Below, in pieces: positions 60,536 to 64,000 of a stretch of 64,000 nucleotides of DNA. The first letter of the stretch is position 1; every line of letters starts with the position of its first letter. Under the pieces are notes generated by a model. The model saw only the letters and a list, made by a program, of their open reading frames with translations. It ran no database searches and had not been told where the DNA came from. This stretch comes from Cupriavidus basilensis OR16. GTDB taxonomy: Bacteria; Pseudomonadota; Gammaproteobacteria; Burkholderiales; Burkholderiaceae. The translations under genes and the position numbers were made by a program. The stretch lies in contig NZ_AHJE01000069.1 in assembly GCF_000243095.1 (NCBI RefSeq), forward strand, positions 24,347 through 88,346, written 5' to 3'.

Positions 60536-61870
60536 TTACCGCAGCGCGGCCTCAATGGCGCCGGCTACCTGCAGCACGCGCGCGTCGCGCCCGTTCAGGC
60601 CGCCAACGCTCAGTCCGATGCCCTGCTCCGCCGCGGGCATCGGCAGCGATACGGCGCAGCCGTCGAGGAAGTTAAGCACACTCGGGTTGCGCAGCACGAG
60701 GCCGTTGGCGGCGAAGAAGGCTTCGTCGCTTTGCAGGGCATCGAGCCGTGGCGGGCGCACGGCTACCGTGGGCATCAGCCAGGCGTCGGCTTCGCGCAGC
60801 AGGTCGGCGGCGCGAGCCTGCATGGCACGGCGCTCGGCCAGCAGTTCGATGTAGTCGGCGGCGCCGAGTTGCTCGCCGCGGCGGATGCGCATGGCGACGC
60901 GCTGGTCGTAGTCTTCGCCGCGCTCGGCCAGCAACTGCTGGTGCCAGTGCCATGCTTCGGCGGCCGTCAGGCCGCCGCCAGCGTTGATCTGCGGCAGGCG
61001 CTTGAGCTCGGGGAATTCGAACGTGACGATCCGCGCACCAAGCCGGGAGAGCGTGGCCAGCGTGGCGTCGAAGGCTTGTGCGACTTCGGCGTCGAGGCCG
61101 TCGCACACGAAATCGCGAGTCACGAGCAGACGCAACCCGGCCAGCGGCGCGGGGCGGCTGTCCAGCGTTTCGCCGCTGACGATGGCGTCAAACGCGGCGC
61201 AGCAGGCAACCGAGCGTGCCAGCGGGCCGGCCGAGTCGAGCGAGGTTGACAGTGGCACGGCGCCGGCCAGCGGCACCCGGCTTGCGGTGGGCTTGAAGCC
61301 GGTCAGGCCGCAGAACGCGCTGGGGATGCGGATCGATCCGCCGGTATCGGTGCCGAGCGCCGCGACTGCCATATCGAGCGCCACACTGACCGCGCCACCC
61401 GACGTGGAGCCGCCCGCGATACGGGCTTCGTCGAAGGGCGCGCGCGGCGTGCCGTAGTGCGGGTTCAGGCCGAGCCCGGAGAACGCGAACTCGCTCATAT
61501 TGGTGCGCCCGATCAGCACGGCGCCGGCGGCGCGCAGGCGCGCCACCACGGGCGCGTCGGCGTTGGCGGGGGCGCCGCCAAGCGCTTTCGAGCCAGCTCG
61601 GGTCACCTGCCCCCTTACGTCGAACAGGTCCTTGATGGAAACCGGCAGCCCGGCCAGCGGCGACGCCACCAGCCCTGCGGCGCGCGCGTGGTCGGCGGCG
61701 CTGGCCGCGGCCAGCGCGCCGGCGCCGTCGACTTCCAGGAAGGCCGTGCCACCGGCATTACGGTGGCCGTCGATGCGCGCCAGTGCCTGCTCGGTCAGCG
61801 CAACGCTGGTGGTGCGCCCGGCGGCCAGGTCGGCGGCGAGCGCGGCAATGGTTGGCAGCGTGGTGCTCAT
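60536..61870 (-). CDS. Amidase-signature hydrolase
   Basis: The 444-residue enzyme is intact. The catalytic Lys lies in VSIKDLFDV, the cis-Ser and its loop in AGGSTSGGAVSVALD, and the nucleophile Ser in LGTDTGGSIRIPSAFCGLTGFKPT. It hydrolyses an amide of unknown identity. The ATG at 61870 overlaps the stop of the GntR-DUF2848 gene by four bases (ATGA), which shows coupled translation and decides the start. The neighbouring MFS transporter probably imports the substrate. Confidence 0.92.
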   Translation of the reverse strand: MSTTLPTIAALAADLAAGRTTSVALTEQALARIDGHRNAGGTAFLEVDGAGALAAASAADHARAAGLVASPLAGLPVSIKDLFDVRGQVTRAGSKALGGAPANADAPVVARLRAAGAVLIGRTNMSEFAFSGLGLNPHYGTPRAPFDEARIAGGSTSGGAVSVALDMAVAALGTDTGGSIRIPSAFCGLTGFKPTASRVPLAGAVPLSTSLDSAGPLARSVACCAAFDAIVSGETLDSRPAPLAGLRLLVTRDFVCDGLDAEVAQAFDATLATLSRLGARIVTFEFPELKRLPQINAGGGLTAAEAWHWHQQLLAERGEDYDQRVAMRIRRGEQLGAADYIELLAERRAMQARAADLLREADAWLMPTVAVRPPRLDALQSDEAFFAANGLVLRNPSVLNFLDGCAVSLPMPAAEQGIGLSVGGLNGRDARVLQVAGAIEAALR

Positions 61871-63045
61871 GGTGCTACCGCCAGGCATGCCACGCGATAA
61901 GCATGGCGCAACGTGCGCTTGAGCACCGGATCGTGGAGTTCGACTTCGAAGGCTTCGCCGCTGCCCAGTTCGCCAATCACAGCCTGTGTGCCGCAGAACA
62001 TGGCGGTGCCCACCGGCAGCTTGTCTTCTCCGGTGAGACGCTGGATCAGGTCGCGCGGGTCCAGCAGGCGCGTTACCTGCCCCTCCTGGTAGAGCTCGCG
62101 CTGGCCATCGCGGGTGCGCCAGCAGCGCATCTGCAACTGGTCCCAGTGCGCGGCCACATCGTCGAAGCGCCAGACTGCGGTGCCCAGGGGCTTGGCGCAC
62201 ATCTGCTTGGAGACGGTGACGTCATAGGCTTCGACCTTGCGGTCGGTGTGGTCGGAGCCCACGCCGATGTACATCGCGTCCTTGCCCGCCAGCAGCACGA
62301 ACTCGATTTCGCCGGAGGAGTCTGCGCGCGGCACTTCGAGCAACGCGTCCGTGGTCAGCAGCGAGTTCTTCCGGAATTCGTCAATGTGTTCGCGGATGGC
62401 CTCGCGCACCGCCGGCACGTCGCGCCGCTCCAGGGCATCGATGATCACCAGGTGCTCTTGGTAGACGTTCTCCAGGTGCTGTGGGTCGGACAACGAGAGG
62501 AACCAGAAGCGCGCCTGCTTCTCGTGCAGGTTGCGCAGCAGGTCGGCCAGCACGCGATTGCGCGAGGCGGCCGACATGGCGGTATGGAATTTGAGGTCGA
62601 GCGTGGCGAGGCCGGTGATGTCGCGCCGCGCGATCAGGTCAGGCGAGCGGGCGACGATCTCGCGCATGGCCTTGAGATCGCTCTCGTGGGCGCGCTCGCA
62701 GGCCAGCGTGGCACACAGCACTTCGTTGGTGGCGCGCACTTCGATCATGTCGAGCACTTCGTTGAGCGACAGCGGCGAGACCAGCACGCCCTTGCGCGGC
62801 AGGATCGACACCAGCCCTTCCACTTCCAGCCGGTGCAGCGCCTGGTGCACGGGGGTGCGGCCAATGCCGAGCAAGGCAGCAACCTGGGCTTCGTTGAGCG
62901 GCTCGCCTGGACGGAACTCGCAGGAAATGATGCGCCGCTTGATCTCGGCATAGGCCTGCTCGCGCAGCGCGGCGCCGGTGGCGGCGCGCGAGGCTGGCTC
63001 AGGGGGCTGGTCGGCGCTGCCGACCAGCCGGATCGGGTTCGGCAT
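61867..63045 (-). CDS. GntR/FadR regulator joined in frame to DUF2848
   Basis: Residues about 25-90 are a GntR winged helix (AYAEIKRRIISCEFRPGEPL, VAALLGIGRTPVHQALHRLE), and about 95-230 an FCD ligand-binding domain (HTAMSAASRNRVLADLLRNLH, EHIDEFRKN). From SLLTTDALLEV on the sequence is the C-terminal two thirds of DUF2848 (SSGEIEFVLLAGKD, GVGSDHTDRKVEAYDVTVSKQMC, DPVLKRTLRHAY). In related loci, GntR and DUF2848 are separate neighbouring genes. The join lacks the FCD end and the DUF2848 start, so it looks like a deletion, natural or from assembly, rather than an evolved fusion. Confidence 0.82.
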   Translation of the reverse strand: MPNPIRLVGSADQPPEPASRAATGAALREQAYAEIKRRIISCEFRPGEPLNEAQVAALLGIGRTPVHQALHRLEVEGLVSILPRKGVLVSPLSLNEVLDMIEVRATNEVLCATLACERAHESDLKAMREIVARSPDLIARRDITGLATLDLKFHTAMSAASRNRVLADLLRNLHEKQARFWFLSLSDPQHLENVYQEHLVIIDALERRDVPAVREAIREHIDEFRKNSLLTTDALLEVPRADSSGEIEFVLLAGKDAMYIGVGSDHTDRKVEAYDVTVSKQMCAKPLGTAVWRFDDVAAHWDQLQMRCWRTRDGQRELYQEGQVTRLLDPRDLIQRLTGEDKLPVGTAMFCGTQAVIGELGSGEAFEVELHDPVLKRTLRHAYRVACLAVAP

Positions 63046-63333
63046 GGTGATTCCGCAATATTGAAGTTGTTGTGATACTAGTCTGATATTTCACTGATCG
63101 TCAACAAATCGGACGTGCGGGTAAACACTGAATGGTGAATGAACCGGCTGCATTGCGCAGTCGCGCATGCGCTGCATTTCTCCCCCGCCCGCAACCGGGC
63201 GAGCTCCTGGAAGCCTTATAAAACAAGGTATTGAATCGATACGAGGAAGTGCGCGCTCAGAAATCAGAGCGCCGACCGCATCGCCGCCATTCCCAAAGAC
63301 AGACGACTCGAATATCATGAACGGGAACCAAAC

Positions 63334-63350
63334 GAATCGATAATCGATTC
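63334..63350. promoter_or_regulatory. 17-bp perfect palindrome before the IclR gene
   Basis: GAATCGATAATCGATTC is perfectly symmetrical around one base. It lies 94 bases before the IclR start, in the divergent spacer with the GntR gene, and is a good operator candidate. Confidence 0.55.
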
Positions 63351-63443
63351 AGTCGTATATTGGTGCAATATGCATTCATCGTGGTGCAGGCCTTCCCAGC
63401 GATGGTGCCCGTCACCGGTACGAGGACTCGGCGGAACGCGAAC

Positions 63444-64000
63444 ATGAACCGGCAAGACCATCAGGAAAACGGCGCCGAAGCGCCGAGCATCGACTCGGAA
63501 AGCGACGAAAAAACCACTCGCCATGACCCGCTTTTCAATCAGTCGCTGGAGAAGGGGCTGGAAGTGCTGCGGGCTTTCAGCGCAGTCCACCGCACCCTCA
63601 CGCTGGCCGAACTGGCGGGGCTGACCGGCATGACCAAGAGCTCCGCGCAACGCACCGTGCATACGCTGGAAACGCTGGGCGTATGTGGCCAAGCACCCGC
63701 AGACGCGGCGCTTCCGGCTGACCCCCAAGGTGATGGAGATCGGCTACAACTACCTGTCCGCCGACGCGCTGATCCAGGTCGCCAGCCCTTACCTGTCGCA
63801 GCTCGCCAATGCCAGCGGCGAGTCCGCCAACCTGACCGAGCCAGTGGGGCTGGAGATGGTCTACGTGGCGCAGTTGATGACGTCGAAGTACATCCCGGTG
63901 CTGACGCCCGTCGGCATGCGCATCCCGATGTACTGCACCAGCAGCGGCCGCGCGTACCTGAGCACGTTACCGGACGAACAGGTGATGGCCATGCTGGAGG
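63444..64000 (+). pseudogene. IclR-family regulator, frameshifted, runs off the right edge
   Basis: The N-terminal winged helix is clear (SLEKGLEVLRAFSAVHRTLTLAELAGLTGMTKSSAQRTVHTLETLG). An extra base near 63681 shifts the frame; removing it gives LGYVAKHPQTRRFRLTPKVMEIGYNYL and then the ligand-binding domain (SPYLSQLANASGESANL, VYVAQL, RIPMYCTSSGRAYLSTLP), which continues past the window. IclR proteins often control aromatic or amide catabolism. Confidence 0.82.

Overview
The window is high-GC DNA from a beta-proteobacterium of the Burkholderiaceae, most likely Cupriavidus (possibly near C. basilensis). The reasons are the block ppiD, tRNA-Asp, tRNA-Val, lon, clpX, clpP, tig in the order known from Cupriavidus/Ralstonia, the protein sequences themselves, and the wealth of Bug/TctC, TRAP, GMC and amidase genes. 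This assignment is inference from recalled families; no search was run.

Layout. 0-13 kb is a catabolic region: a GMC oxidoreductase with a diheme cytochrome c, a hydantoinase/5-oxoprolinase, a MarR regulator, an amidase and a TRAP transporter (dctPQM). 13-21 kb is core metabolism: a dadA remnant, NAD(P)HX repair, an EamA exporter, pgi, a LolD/YbbA-type ABC ATPase head to head with tesA, and ppiD. 21.7-28.1 kb is the two tRNAs and the proteostasis block lon-clpX-clpP-tig. 28-41 kb holds mnmC, rlmJ, an HMCES/YedK protein, an iron-type ECF sigma/FecR/TonB receptor set behind a Fur-like box, dinB behind a LexA box, and a PAS-GGDEF diguanylate cyclase. 40.5-58.9 kb is an accessory, island-like stretch: a phage-type repressor, a dNMP-kinase-like gene, a toxin-antitoxin remnant, many small secreted or orphan proteins, a Tat-exported carbonic anhydrase, an O-acyltransferase, a Na/Pi-transporter chimera, a second (broken) HMCES gene, a LysR/TctC/cupin unit and an integrase fragment. 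58.9-64 kb is a second amide-catabolism unit (MFS, amidase, GntR-DUF2848) and the start of a frameshifted IclR gene.

The dominant oddity is lesion density. About twenty genes carry single-base frameshifts or internal deletions, including lon (Walker A region missing), tig, mnmC and the 5-oxoprolinase, where a short out-of-frame island of the lost middle survives between two deletions. This looks more like a poorly joined draft assembly than natural decay, so apparent fusions (GntR-DUF2848, NptA with an unknown protein) need raw-read checks before being believed.

The best regulatory observations are a pair of matching perfect palindromes, TTACC-N4-GGTAA, before the phage-type repressor and before the dNMP-kinase-like gene; an inverted repeat at a truncated toxin start; a LexA box before dinB; and a 17-bp palindrome before the IclR gene. 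No CRISPR array, intact transposase or complete prophage is visible. I found no convincing new multi-gene system.
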